DNA from: Spirochaetales bacterium
GTDB lineage: Bacteria > Spirochaetota > Spirochaetia > DSM-2461
NCBI GenBank assembly: GCA_028533045.1
Contig: JAQQAP010000035.1
Location: 1 to 42,525, forward strand
Direction: 5' to 3'
DNA: 42,525 bases
A model generated the notes under the pieces. That model made no database searches and was not told the DNA's origin. It saw only the letters and a list, made by a program, of their open reading frames with translations. Positions 1 through 9,277 of the stretch are shown here, piece by piece (position 1 is the stretch's first letter; each line of letters begins with the position of its first letter). A program made the translations under genes and the position numbers.

Positions 1-227
1 ATCAGTTGCTTTAGTAGAATTTCAGGTTTAACTTTATGATGACCATAATGATTTATGGTGAAATAAGATAGTGCGAATGTCCTATGGCATTTTTTGCATT
101 GATAGAGTTGAGTTTTTCCTTCCCGTTTAGTAACCGTAAACCCTCTTTTCTTGTACCATCTTACATCTTTCGAAGGACTTTGATGATGGGAGCAATGGGG
201 ATTAGGGCAATAGATTTCTTCTTTCAT
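1..227 (-). CDS. Transposase, N-terminal fragment with zinc ribbon
   Basis: The minus-strand frame opens at an ATG at 227, nine or so bases after an AAGAGG ribosome site, and runs 75 codons off the left edge. It begins MKEEIYCPNPHCSHH and continues with a second cysteine pair in QLYQCKKCHRTFA, giving a four-cysteine zinc ribbon of the kind found at the N-terminus of several transposase families. It ends in a basic, aromatic stretch (YFTINHYGHHKVKPEILLKQL). Terminal inverted repeats flank the element, which supports a working transposase. The catalytic domain lies outside the window, so the family stays open. Confidence 0.75.
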   Translation of the reverse strand, partial: MKEEIYCPNPHCSHHQSPSKDVRWYKKRGFTVTKREGKTQLYQCKKCHRTFALSYFTINHYGHHKVKPEILLKQL

Positions 228-301
228 AATGGAATATCCTCTTATTGTCTTACGAATAAGAGGGAGAGCCATTTTTTTAAATAATCATCATTTTTCTAGA
301 A

Positions 302-325
302 AAAGCTCAAGGATTGGGAACATTA
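302..325 (-). repeat. IS terminal inverted repeat (transposase-proximal)
   Basis: Read inward on the minus strand, this 24-base sequence begins TAATGTTCCC and is identical to 42355-42378 on the plus strand. The match ends sharply on the outer side, which places the IS boundary at 325. This inverted arrangement relative to the transposase is what defines IS ends. Confidence 0.85.
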
Positions 326-331
326 CCCTAA

Positions 332-362
332 TAAAAAGCCCCCGGAATAAATTCCGGGGGCT
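332..362 (-). terminator. Intrinsic terminator of nifJ
   Basis: A perfect 12-bp stem (337-348 paired with 351-362, arms AGCCCCCGGAAT and ATTCCGGGGGCT) is followed on the minus strand by a run of five T (332-336). It lies 27 bases past the nifJ stop codon and just inside the IS boundary. Confidence 0.9.
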
Positions 363-388
363 CATAATCAGCTAATTAAGCTGCTTGA

Positions 389-3300
389 CTACATAATTTC
401 GCCGATCTTCTTGTAGAAGGCCATCTGACGCTTGGCGTCTTCTTCGGCTTCCTTAAAGAGGTTTTCAGCTTCAGAGGGGTTAGTCTTCTGCAGAGCGGTG
501 TACCGTCTCTCGCTTCTGATAAACTCCTGGAAGTCTCCGGTGGGTTCTTTGCATTCCCACTTGAATCGGCTTCCTTCCTCTTTGGTAGGATCGAAACGGT
601 AGAGGGGCCAGTAACCGGCGTCTACGGCTCTCTTCATTTCAACCTGGGACTTCATCATGTTGATTCCGTGGTTGATACAGGGAGCGTAAGCGAAAACAAT
701 GGAAGGTCCATCGTAAGCTTCCGCTTCCTGGAGAACGGCCTGAGCCTGCTGTCTGTTGGCGCCCATGGCGATGGAACCAACGTATACATAGCCGTAGCTC
801 ATACACATGAATCCCATCTTTTTCTTAGTCAGCTGCATACCGGCGTTAGCAAACTTGGCAACCGCACCAATGGGGGTCGCTTTGGAAGCCTGACCACCGG
901 TGTTGGAGTAAACCTCGGTGTCCACAACAAGGATGTTAACATTCTTGTTCATAGCCAGTACGTGGTCTACACCGCCATAACCGATATCGTAAGCCCAACC
1001 GTCACCACCGATGATCCAAACGGACTTATCTACGAAGTAGTCCTTCAGCTCAACGATCTTGTCCAGAGCTTCTTTAGCCTCGCCGGAAGCTGCTTTGGCA
1101 GCGGCGGGAAGAAGACCGGCGATCTTAACCTGATGATCTTTGGCTTCCTGGTCGGTGTTGTCGAAAATATCGAGACCCTTTTTCAGGGCTTCTGTCAGTT
1201 CGGGAGTCGTTCCGGCAGCCAGTACAGCCTCGACTTTCTTCTTGAGAAGAGTTCTGTTGCTGTCCACAGCCAGTCTCATACCAAAACCGTATTCGGCGTT
1301 GTCCTCGAAGAGGGAGTTACCCCAGGCGGGACCGCGGCCTTCGGAGTTCTTGCAGTAGGGAATGGTGGGGAAGGTTCCGCCGTAGATGGAGGAACAACCG
1401 GTGGCGTTAGCCGCTACCATTCTGTCACCGCAGATCTGGGAAACAAGTTTAACGTAGGGAGTTTCACCACAACCGGCACAAGCTCCGGAGAACTCGAACA
1501 GGGGCTGTTTGAACTGCATGCCCTTAACGGTGCTTTCCTTGGTCTTTCCGTCCAGGATTCCGTAGGGGAGAGTTTCGAAGAAAGCTTCGTTAGCATTTTC
1601 TCCGGCGGTTCTCTCTTCTTCCAGGCTTCCCCAAACAAGAGCTTTGTTCTTGGAAGGACAAGTTTCCAGACATACGCCACAACCCTGACAGTCTTCAACA
1701 AATACCTGTACTTTGTACTTGAGGGGTTTGTCTTTGGACGCTTTGTAATCAACAGTGTTGAAAGAGGCGGGAGCCTTGTCCAGATCGGCAGGCTCAATCA
1801 TCTTGGCCCGGATAGCCGCATGGGGACAGCTCTGTACACACTGGTTACACTGGATACAGTTGTCGGAAACCCACTTGGGTACCTGGGGAGCTACACCACG
1901 CTTTTCCAGCTTGGTGGTTCCTGTGGGAAGGGTACCGTCGTAAGACATGTGGGAAACGGGAATGTCGTCACCCTTGAGAAGCATGGACTTTTCAATGATG
2001 TTCTTGGCGAAGTCATCGGCATCGTCGGGGATCAGCTGGGGAGCAACAAAGGCCTTACCGGGGAGGGAAGAGGGAATCTCTACCTTTTCGATACCGGCGG
2101 CGGCGCTGTCGATAGCGTTCCAGTTCATCTTAACGATATCTTCACCCTTCTTGATAAAGGATTTCTTAGCTGCGTCTTTCATATACTGAATCGCTTCAGC
2201 TTCGGGAAGAACGCCGGAAATCTTGAAGAAGGCTGCCTGCATTACGGTGTTGATTCTCTTACCGAGACCCACTTTTTCTGCAATGGCCAGAGCGTTGATG
2301 TTGTAGAAGTTGATCTTCTTTTCGATGATCATCTTCTGGTCCGCTTCCGTCAGGTGCTCAAACACTTCGCTAGTGGGAATGTGAGAGTTTAGTAGGAAGG
2401 TACCGCCCTCTTTCAGGGGGCCTACCATATCGTAACGGCCGATGTAAGCCTGGTTGTGACAAGCGACAAAGTCGGCATTTTCAATCAGCCAGGGCATATT
2501 TACGCTGGACTTACCAAAACGCAGGTGGGAAATGGTAATACCACCGGACTTCTTGGAGTCATAGGAAAAATAGGCCTGTGCATTCATGTCGGTGTTACCA
2601 CCGATAATTTTAATGGAGTTCTTGTTGGCACCTACCGTACCGTCGGAACCGAGACCCCAGAACATACAGCTGATAACGTCATCGGGAGCAACATGAACCG
2701 TTTCGTTAACGGGGATGGACAGGTTTGTCACATCATCGTTGATACCTACGGTAAAGTTGTGGAACGCTTTTCCATCGAGGTGGTCGTAAACGGCCTTAAC
2801 GTGGCTGGGAGTAAATTCCTTGGATGAGAGACCATAACGTCCGCCGATAACCTGAATGTTAGAACGTCCCTGAGCAGCCAGAGCGGCTACAACATCGAGG
2901 AAGAGGGGCTCACCGAGAGCACCGGGTTCTTTGGTTCGGTCGAGAACGGCAATCTTCTTACAGGAAGCGGGAACGCAAGCGGTAAACGCTTCGGCGCTGA
3001 ACGGTCTGTAGAGACGAACCTTAACGGCACCGACTTTTTCGCCGTTGGCGATAAGTTTATTAACAGTCAGGTCAATGGTATCGCAACCGGAGCCCATGGC
3101 AATGATAACTTTTTCTGCGTTGGGATCACCCACGTAGTCGAAAAGGTTATATTTTCGTCCGGTCAGTTTACCTACCTGATCCATATACTTCTGTACAATG
3201 GCGGGAACCGCATCGTAGTAAGCGTTACAGGTTTCACGGCCCTGGAAGTAAACGTCCGGGTTCTGAGCGGCAACCTTTACGATGGGAGCTTCAGGTCTCA

Positions 3301-3922
3301 TAGCTCTTTCTCTGAACCGTTCGATGTATTCGGGAACGATCAGGCTCTTGATGTCCTCAAAGGAGATTTCTTCTACTTTCTGAATTTCGTGAGAAGTTCT
3401 GAATCCGTCGAAGAAAGAAAGGAAAGGAATCTGAGACTCAAGGGTAGCCAGGTGAGCTACGAGAGCCAGGTCCATTGTTTCCTGAATACTAGCGGCGGCG
3501 GTCATGGCGTAACCGGTGTTACGGCAGGACATTACGTCAGAGTGGTCTCCGAAGATGGAGAGGGACTGAGCGGCCAGTGAACGGGCGGATACATGAAAAA
3601 CGGTGGGAAGCATCTCACCGGCAATCTTGTACATGTTGGGGATCATCAGAAGAAGACCCTGAGAAGCGGTAAAGGTGGTAGTCAGGGCGCCTCCTGAGAG
3701 AGCTCCGTGAACAGCACCGGCAGCACCGGCTTCTGACTGCATTTCAATGACGTCTACTTTCTTGCCGAATACGTTTTCCATACCCATGCTCGCCCAGGAG
3801 TCAGAGTATTCACCCATGGGTGAGGAGGGAGTAATCGGGAAGATAGCGGCAACTTCACTAAAAGCATAGGCAACGTGGGCGGCAGCGGTATTGCCGTCAA
3901 TGGTAACCATTTTTTTAGACAT
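389..3922 (-). CDS. nifJ: Pyruvate:ferredoxin (flavodoxin) oxidoreductase
   Basis: This enzyme converts pyruvate and CoA to acetyl-CoA and CO2, reducing ferredoxin or flavodoxin, and is the main pyruvate-oxidising enzyme of anaerobes. At 1177 residues it has the usual single-chain length. The N-terminus (MVTIDGNTAAAHVAYAFSE, then FPITPSSPMGEYSD) is the domain I signature. Two 4Fe-4S motifs lie near residues 686-700 (CIQCNQCVQSCP) and 744-757 (CQGCGVCLETCP). A CAGCGE motif near 815 supplies further cluster cysteines. The thiamine diphosphate site is GGDGWAYDIGYGG near 973 with NTGGQ near 1008. An AAGGAA ribosome site precedes ATG, a weak promoter (TTGGGG, 18 bp, TATAAA at 3946-3975) lies upstream, and a strong terminator follows. 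Codon use is strongly biased, as in highly expressed genes; that also explains the long antisense open frame across it. Confidence 0.97.
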   Translation of the reverse strand: MSKKMVTIDGNTAAAHVAYAFSEVAAIFPITPSSPMGEYSDSWASMGMENVFGKKVDVIEMQSEAGAAGAVHGALSGGALTTTFTASQGLLLMIPNMYKIAGEMLPTVFHVSARSLAAQSLSIFGDHSDVMSCRNTGYAMTAAASIQETMDLALVAHLATLESQIPFLSFFDGFRTSHEIQKVEEISFEDIKSLIVPEYIERFRERAMRPEAPIVKVAAQNPDVYFQGRETCNAYYDAVPAIVQKYMDQVGKLTGRKYNLFDYVGDPNAEKVIIAMGSGCDTIDLTVNKLIANGEKVGAVKVRLYRPFSAEAFTACVPASCKKIAVLDRTKEPGALGEPLFLDVVAALAAQGRSNIQVIGGRYGLSSKEFTPSHVKAVYDHLDGKAFHNFTVGINDDVTNLSIPVNETVHVAPDDVISCMFWGLGSDGTVGANKNSIKIIGGNTDMNAQAYFSYDSKKSGGITISHLRFGKSSVNMPWLIENADFVACHNQAYIGRYDMVGPLKEGGTFLLNSHIPTSEVFEHLTEADQKMIIEKKINFYNINALAIAEKVGLGKRINTVMQAAFFKISGVLPEAEAIQYMKDAAKKSFIKKGEDIVKMNWNAIDSAAAGIEKVEIPSSLPGKAFVAPQLIPDDADDFAKNIIEKSMLLKGDDIPVSHMSYDGTLPTGTTKLEKRGVAPQVPKWVSDNCIQCNQCVQSCPHAAIRAKMIEPADLDKAPASFNTVDYKASKDKPLKYKVQVFVEDCQGCGVCLETCPSKNKALVWGSLEEERTAGENANEAFFETLPYGILDGKTKESTVKGMQFKQPLFEFSGACAGCGETPYVKLVSQICGDRMVAANATGCSSIYGGTFPTIPYCKNSEGRGPAWGNSLFEDNAEYGFGMRLAVDSNRTLLKKKVEAVLAAGTTPELTEALKKGLDIFDNTDQEAKDHQVKIAGLLPAAAKAASGEAKEALDKIVELKDYFVDKSVWIIGGDGWAYDIGYGGVDHVLAMNKNVNILVVDTEVYSNTGGQASKATPIGAVAKFANAGMQLTKKKMGFMCMSYGYVYVGSIAMGANRQQAQAVLQEAEAYDGPSIVFAYAPCINHGINMMKSQVEMKRAVDAGYWPLYRFDPTKEEGSRFKWECKEPTGDFQEFIRSERRYTALQKTNPSEAENLFKEAEEDAKRQMAFYKKIGEIM

Positions 3923-4148
3923 GTATGCACTTCCTTTATATTAATTTTATAAGTGTACGAATATAATAACCCCAAGTCCTGATCCCGCGCAAGGGTGATA
4001 TTTGGGAAAAAAATGATTTGTTGTGGTGAAAAAGGGAAAAAAACGACAAAAAAATACACCAATATGTGTAAAATTGTCAAATATAAGGATAATTGCCTAA
4101 TATAGGTATTTAAGCCTAATATTTTGTGGTTATAGTTGTTTAAACCTA

Positions 4149-4177
4149 TTGCCTTCACAGAGCTTACGTTTTATATT
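4149..4177 (+). promoter_or_regulatory. Promoter of pepP, probably giving a leaderless mRNA
   Basis: TTGCCT (4149-4154), a 17-bp spacer and TATATT (4172-4177) lie 8 bp before an ATG at 4186. Transcription would begin at or within a base or two of that ATG. There is no Shine-Dalgarno sequence upstream. Confidence 0.5.
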
Positions 4178-4185
4178 TCATGAAT

Positions 4186-5967
4186 ATGGTAGAAAGGAAG
4201 AAAAGAATCGATTCATTAAGAAGCTGGATGCACAAAGAAGGCTTCTGCGGCCTCATTATAACCGGCGGCGATCCCCATATGAGTGAATATGTGGCGGAGC
4301 GGTGGCGCAGCAGGGAGTATTTCTCCGGATTTACGGGAAGCGCGGGAATGTTGGTTTTTACGGACCGCCGTGCGGGCCTCTGGACGGACTTTCGCTATTG
4401 GCTCCAGGCCGAAGAGGAGCTTAAGGACTCGGGAATCGATCTTTTCAAACAGGGCGTCCCCGGGGTAATTCCCTATATTGACTGGTTGGCTTCGGAACTG
4501 AAGGAAGGGGATAGAGTGGCTGTTATCGGCACTACGGTCTCATACAAAATGGCACTCGAGTGGAAGGAACGCTTGATGACAAGAGGGATTATCCTGGAAA
4601 ATTGTTTCAGCCTTCCGGACCGTCTTTGGCCTAATCGGCCTCAGCCTCCCTCTTCTTCTAAATATATTCTTCCCCTCTCATTGGCCGGGCAGGATAGGAA
4701 GGAGAAGATTCAGCAGGTGCGTGAGCTTCTAAGTCTTTACGATTGCGGGGCTACCTTTCTTTCTTCTCTGGACGATATCGCCTGGCTCCTGAATATTCGG
4801 GCCATGGATATTAAGATGAATCCCGTGCCTTTGTCTTACTGTTGGCTAGATGATGAAGCAACTGTTCTTTTTACGGTCAAAGAGACGATGGAGCCCGGGA
4901 TGGAAGAGGCTTTGGAGTCGGACGGCGTTAAGGTAAAAGAATATGATGAGGTTTCCTCCTTTATAAAGAGTAGAAAGGTAAATAGTAAGATCTATTTTAG
5001 CAGTGAGCGAAACTCCTGGAACTGGGGTGCCCTTCTGAAGGAGCAAGCTGAATTATATGATGGGCTGGATATCACTTCGGCCCTCAAGTCCCGAAAGAAT
5101 CCTGTGGAGATTGACTGTTTTCACAAGGCCATGATCCTTGACGGGGTGGCTATGGTGAACTATCTGAGCTGGTTAAAAAAAGCGGTTCTCACGGAGAAAC
5201 TTAGTGAAGTCGATGTGGCGGAAAAACTCAGATCCTTCCGGGCGGCCCAACCGGGTTTTGTGGATCAGAGCTTCTCTTCCATTTCTGCCTACGGGCCTAA
5301 TGGAGCTTTGTGCCATTACGACCCTCAGGAGGAGTCCGCATCCCTTCTTAAACCGGAGGGACTCTATCTTATTGATTCAGGAGGACAGTACCGGGGGGCT
5401 ACGACCGATATTACCCGTACCCTCTGCCTGGGGACTCCTACGAAAGAGGAAATCCGTGACTACACCCTGGTCCTCAAAGGGCATGTGGCCCTCTCCCGGG
5501 CTCAGTTTCCCGAACGGACCCGGGGGTATCAGCTGGATATGCTGGCCCGTCAGTTCCTCTGGAACGATATGAGCGATTACGGCCATGGTACAGGCCACGG
5601 GGTTGGGGCGTTCCTTAATGTACACGAAGGGCCCCATTCCATTAGCTCACGTCCTATTGACCGCCCCCTGTTGGAAGGAACTGTTACGTCCAATGAACCG
5701 GGTATCTATCGGGAGGGTAAGTACGGTATTAGAATTGAGAACCTCATACATACGGTAAAGGCGGGCGAATCGGAATTTGGTACGTTTTTGAAGTTTGAAA
5801 CTTTGACTATCTGTCCCTATGAGCCTATTCTTATAGATAAGGGCCTTCTTTGTGAAGAGGAAATTCTTTGGATAAACAGTTATCACAAGAGAGTATTCGA
5901 TCTTTTAAGCGGCCTGGTAGAGGAAGAAGCGGAGAAATGGTTGCGTACAGTATGTGCACCTCTCTAG
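4186..5967 (+). CDS. pepP: Xaa-Pro aminopeptidase, M24B family
   Basis: This cytoplasmic metallopeptidase removes an N-terminal residue from peptides whose second residue is proline. The roughly 593-residue chain has the long three-domain form: two creatinase-like N-terminal domains (for example YFSGFTGSAGMLVFT), then the pita-bread catalytic domain from about residue 300. All five metal ligands are visible: Asp in LIDSGGQYRG, Asp in TTDITRT, His in GHGTGHGVG, Glu in SNEPGIYREG and Glu in IRIENLIH. I chose ATG 4186 because a promoter-like TATATT sits 8 bp before it. ATG 4180 is in frame and would add two residues. The gene heads a plus-strand run with the cyclase 46 bp downstream. Confidence 0.93.
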   Translation: MVERKKRIDSLRSWMHKEGFCGLIITGGDPHMSEYVAERWRSREYFSGFTGSAGMLVFTDRRAGLWTDFRYWLQAEEELKDSGIDLFKQGVPGVIPYIDWLASELKEGDRVAVIGTTVSYKMALEWKERLMTRGIILENCFSLPDRLWPNRPQPPSSSKYILPLSLAGQDRKEKIQQVRELLSLYDCGATFLSSLDDIAWLLNIRAMDIKMNPVPLSYCWLDDEATVLFTVKETMEPGMEEALESDGVKVKEYDEVSSFIKSRKVNSKIYFSSERNSWNWGALLKEQAELYDGLDITSALKSRKNPVEIDCFHKAMILDGVAMVNYLSWLKKAVLTEKLSEVDVAEKLRSFRAAQPGFVDQSFSSISAYGPNGALCHYDPQEESASLLKPEGLYLIDSGGQYRGATTDITRTLCLGTPTKEEIRDYTLVLKGHVALSRAQFPERTRGYQLDMLARQFLWNDMSDYGHGTGHGVGAFLNVHEGPHSISSRPIDRPLLEGTVTSNEPGIYREGKYGIRIENLIHTVKAGESEFGTFLKFETLTICPYEPILIDKGLLCEEEILWINSYHKRVFDLLSGLVEEEAEKWLRTVCAPL

Positions 5968-6013
5968 ACAAAGGGCACTATTTAGATAAGAATAAGGTAC
6001 ATAGGGGAATATC

Positions 6014-7438
6014 GTGAGCACCGAAAGGGATGAGCTAAAACTACGCCGGAATATTGAAAGCTACTATTTGCCGTTTCAGCTGATAAATGCGATTTCCGAA
6101 ATCGGTTCCATCCCGGAAACGTCTACCGATTCCCTTATTGGCATAGCTTTCCTGGATATTGCCGACTATACCTACCTTTCCAAGTTCCTCAGTTCCAAGG
6201 AAAACCACATTTTCCTTAACGGTCTTTACGCCGCTTTTAACTGGGTCATTAAAAAGCACGGGGGATACCTCAACAAGATAGAAGGGGACAGTATTATGTT
6301 CCACTACGGAGGGCCCATCGATCCCAACGTTAAAGGGAAGGATTCGGATGGGGTAAGAAAGTACATTGCCCGGGAGCTTTTTCTCACCTGTGTGGAACTT
6401 CAGCGAATTTGTAATTTATTCAATAAGGCGAACGAGAGTATTCTCACTATCATTAATGATGTGGAAGCCCAGGACACGGTAAGGGACGCCTACGATATTA
6501 TTGCCTCCCTTAGGAACAACGAAGAACTGGCCCAGTCTATGAACGCCCTTTTCCAGGTGCGCATTCGGATTGGGGCATCCATTGGAGAAGTGACCATCGG
6601 GAACTTCGGCCCCGACGGAGCTCGGCAGTGGGATGTTATCGGAGTACCCGTAATTGACGCAAAGCGAATGGAATCGTCCGCTCCCACCGGGGGGCTTCGT
6701 ATCTCCAGCGACTATTACCATATTCTGGAGTCTACCGGTACGTTGGATCAGTATTTTCGCCGGTTTCAGAGGGAAGCGACCATTCATAAAAGCGTCTACA
6801 GCCGGGTAGGTTTAGACGATGTTTTTGATAATCACACCATCTATATCAAAGGAAAGAAGGTTTCACGCTATGAGACCTATAGTGTTCAGGTAAATCCCCA
6901 GCTCCCGGAAGATACGGTGGAGCAGATACGCCTTCTTCTTACCAAGGGGGAGTACGGGGTAGACCGAATTCTTGAGATGCTCAAATACTTTCGGGGGAAT
7001 CGCTTTGTTATTGATATGGTGGAAAACCTTTACGACGAACTGGGAATCCATCTGAGAAAGGACGAAATCCTCAAGCTTCTTCAGCCCCCCCGTTACGAGA
7101 AATTTCTGAATAAATACAAGTCTTCCAAAAAGGAGAAGGCCGCCGAGGAAATCAACAAAAAATACACACTCTTTGATCTGAATGAGATTCTGGGAAAACT
7201 TCAGGACGCCCTTAAGTACCGCGATGAGTCGGACCTGAACACCATGGTCGATTTTCTTAGTTACGAACAGTATCTGGGCCGGAAAGCCAAACTGACAGAA
7301 GGATGGTTCTCCAACAATAAATCGCCCACCTTCAAGACCTACTACTATTACAATGTGATCTATCCCCTCTTTTTTACCCATCTAAAAGCGAGCATGCTCG
7401 AATACCAGGCCTCCCTCGATGAAATTGAAGAACTCTAA
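6014..7438 (+). CDS. Class III adenylate/guanylate cyclase-like protein
   Basis: The N-terminal half resembles a class III nucleotidyl cyclase domain that would make cAMP or cGMP. The two metal-binding aspartates are present (IAFLDIADYTYLS near residue 50 and KIEGDSIMFHYGG near 95), with the purine-contacting Lys in KIEGD and Asp in RQWDVIG. The expected V-N-x-A-x-R stretch reads VPVIDAKRMESSA, so the transition-state Asn is Ile while the Arg is kept. That may lower activity. Residues after about 290 form a charged helical region (KYKSSKKEKAAEEINKKY) I do not recognise. There is no membrane segment. The start is GTG with AGGGGA upstream. The gene follows pepP and overlaps ygiQ by 20 bp. Confidence 0.85.
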   Translation: MSTERDELKLRRNIESYYLPFQLINAISEIGSIPETSTDSLIGIAFLDIADYTYLSKFLSSKENHIFLNGLYAAFNWVIKKHGGYLNKIEGDSIMFHYGGPIDPNVKGKDSDGVRKYIARELFLTCVELQRICNLFNKANESILTIINDVEAQDTVRDAYDIIASLRNNEELAQSMNALFQVRIRIGASIGEVTIGNFGPDGARQWDVIGVPVIDAKRMESSAPTGGLRISSDYYHILESTGTLDQYFRRFQREATIHKSVYSRVGLDDVFDNHTIYIKGKKVSRYETYSVQVNPQLPEDTVEQIRLLLTKGEYGVDRILEMLKYFRGNRFVIDMVENLYDELGIHLRKDEILKLLQPPRYEKFLNKYKSSKKEKAAEEINKKYTLFDLNEILGKLQDALKYRDESDLNTMVDFLSYEQYLGRKAKLTEGWFSNNKSPTFKTYYYYNVIYPLFFTHLKASMLEYQASLDEIEEL

Positions 7439-9260
7439 AACCCTTTCTTTTTTGCCCACCACCAAAAAAGAGATGGACGAGCGGGGGTGGGAGGAATGTG
7501 ATTTTATCCTGATTTCCGGGGACGCCTATGTAGACCATCCCTCCTTTGGGACGGCGATTATCGGACGGGTCCTGGAGGCGGAAGGCTTTAGGGTGGGGAT
7601 ACTGGATCAGCCCGACTGTTCCAAGCCTGACTCGGAAGACTTTAAACGATTGGGTAAACCCCGTTATGCCTGGCTCATAAGTTCGGGCAACATGGACTCC
7701 ATGGTAAACCACTATACCGCCAATCGCCGTCTCCGCTCGGAAGATGCCTATTCTCCCGGGGGAAAGAGGGGGAAAAGACCGGATAGGGCCGTATTGGCCT
7801 ACACCTCACGGGCCAAGGCGGCCTACAAAGGGGTTCCGGTGATCCTGGGAGGGATTGAAGCCTCTCTCAGACGTTTGAGTCACTACGACTATTGGTCGGA
7901 TAAACTGCGAAAATCCCTCTTGATAGACAGCAAGGCCGATTTTATCGTTTACGGTATGGGGGAGGAGACCATCCTTCGTCTGGCCCGGGACATAAAAAAG
8001 GGAAAGCCTCTCAATCAAATGGTGGATATTCCCGGGACTCTTTATCGCTGTTCTTCCAAAACTCTCAAAGAGGCGGAAGAGCTCTCTCCCTGGGAATTCA
8101 TTACCCTTCCTCCTTTTGAGAAGCTTGTGAGTCAAAAGGAACTCTTTGCACAGAGTTTTAAAACGCGGCTGGATCATAACAATCCCTTTAGAAAAACCGC
8201 TTTGGTGGAGGAATCGGCCGGGCAGTTTACCATAGAGAATCCCCCTCCTATGCCTATCTCCCGGGAGGAGTTTGACCGGGTTTACAATCTGCCTTTTACC
8301 CACCGTTCCCATCCAAAATATGAGGGTGAAGGAGGGGTTCCCGCTCTTAAGGAAGTGCGTTTTTCACTTGTGAGCAGCAGAGGGTGCTTTGGAAACTGCG
8401 CCTTTTGTGCCCTCGCTTTTCATCAGGGGGTAATCGTTTCCTCCCGCAGTAAGGAATCTATCATAAAAGAGGCGAAGGAGATGATCGCCCAGCCCGATTT
8501 TAAGGGGTACATTAACGATGTGGGCGGTCCTACGGCGAATTTTCGCGATCCCGCCTGTTCCAAACAGCTCAAGAGCGGCGCCTGTACCCACAGAACATGT
8601 CTGGGGCCGGAACCCTGCCCTCAGCTGGAGGTGGATCATAGGGATTATGTTTCCCTTTTGCGGGATCTGCGTCATCTGGAAGGGGTAAAAAAGGTCTTTG
8701 TCCGATCGGGGGTAAGATTTGATTATGCCATGCTCGATAAGGATGATACCTTTCTGAGGGAACTCTGTGAGCACCACATCTCCGGTCAGTTAAAGGTCGC
8801 TCCGGAGCATACTTCGGACCGGGTTTTAAAGATCATGGGAAAGCCTCCGGCCCGGGTTTACAGAGCCTTTGAGAAAAAGTTCTACCAGATTAATCGGGAG
8901 CTTGGAAAGAAACAGTATCTTATTCCCTATCTTATAGCCTCCCATCCCGGCTCGACCTTGAAGGATGCTCTTATTACCTCGGAGGAGCTGCGCAAAAGCG
9001 GTTTTGTCCCCGACCAGATCCAGGATTTCTATCCCACCCCCGGTACGGTAAGCAGCTGTATCTACTACTCCGGTATAGATCCCCGGAACGGGAAGGAAGT
9101 GTTTGTTGAGAAGAAAGAGAGGGAGCGGAAAAAACAGCGGGCACTCCTCCAGTATAACCGCCGGGAAAATGAAAAGCTGGTGGTGGAAGCTCTTAAAGAT
9201 TTGAAGCGACAGGATCTGATTCCTGTTTATACGGGGAAGCGCAAAAGTCGTAAGAAGTAG
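7419..9260 (+). CDS. ygiQ: YgiQ family radical SAM protein
   Basis: This is a UPF0313/YgiQ radical SAM enzyme of unknown reaction. The N-terminus SFLPTTKKEMDERGWEECDF followed by GDAYVDHPSFG is characteristic of the family and supports the start at 7419, although that start lies inside the end of the cyclase gene and has only a weak ribosome site. An ATG at 7472 would lose the conserved FLPTT. The 4Fe-4S/SAM motif CFGNCAFCAL lies near residue 325. A second cysteine-rich patch (KSGACTHRTCLGPEPCPQ) follows near 390. The C-terminus is basic (GKRKSRKK). The length of 613 residues is normal for the family. Confidence 0.94.
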   Translation: MKLKNSKTLSFLPTTKKEMDERGWEECDFILISGDAYVDHPSFGTAIIGRVLEAEGFRVGILDQPDCSKPDSEDFKRLGKPRYAWLISSGNMDSMVNHYTANRRLRSEDAYSPGGKRGKRPDRAVLAYTSRAKAAYKGVPVILGGIEASLRRLSHYDYWSDKLRKSLLIDSKADFIVYGMGEETILRLARDIKKGKPLNQMVDIPGTLYRCSSKTLKEAEELSPWEFITLPPFEKLVSQKELFAQSFKTRLDHNNPFRKTALVEESAGQFTIENPPPMPISREEFDRVYNLPFTHRSHPKYEGEGGVPALKEVRFSLVSSRGCFGNCAFCALAFHQGVIVSSRSKESIIKEAKEMIAQPDFKGYINDVGGPTANFRDPACSKQLKSGACTHRTCLGPEPCPQLEVDHRDYVSLLRDLRHLEGVKKVFVRSGVRFDYAMLDKDDTFLRELCEHHISGQLKVAPEHTSDRVLKIMGKPPARVYRAFEKKFYQINRELGKKQYLIPYLIASHPGSTLKDALITSEELRKSGFVPDQIQDFYPTPGTVSSCIYYSGIDPRNGKEVFVEKKERERKKQRALLQYNRRENEKLVVEALKDLKRQDLIPVYTGKRKSRKK

Positions 9261-9263
9261 AAC

Positions 9264-9269
9264 TAAAAT
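9264..9269 (+). promoter_or_regulatory. -10 hexamer 8 bp before a methyltransferase ATG
   Basis: TAAAAT matches the -10 consensus at five of six positions and ends 8 bp before the ATG at 9278, which has no ribosome site. The -35 region is poor, so this is a weaker member of the leaderless group. Confidence 0.3.
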
Positions 9270-9277
9270 TGAGAATT

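Larger units (their letters stand above)
1..325 (-). mobile_element. Insertion sequence, 5' end only (cut by window edge)
   Basis: This is the upstream end of an IS whose transposase reads leftward off the window. A terminal inverted repeat at 302-325 marks the outer boundary, and the zinc-ribbon start of the transposase follows inside it. The right edge of the window carries the other end of an IS with the same 24-bp terminal repeat and the same transposase orientation. The IS sits directly behind the nifJ terminator, so it probably disrupts nothing on this side. The target duplication cannot be read because neither copy is complete. I cannot assign the IS family. Confidence 0.85.

Noticed and set aside
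84..284. 66-codon plus-strand frame at the left edge
   Set aside because: It is antisense to the transposase fragment, which has a zinc ribbon, a ribosome site and flanking IS ends.
668..2392. 574-codon open frame antisense to nifJ
   Set aside because: It lies wholly within nifJ, has no ribosome site, and its product is low in charged residues and matches no family. Strong codon bias in nifJ leaves few stops in this antisense frame.
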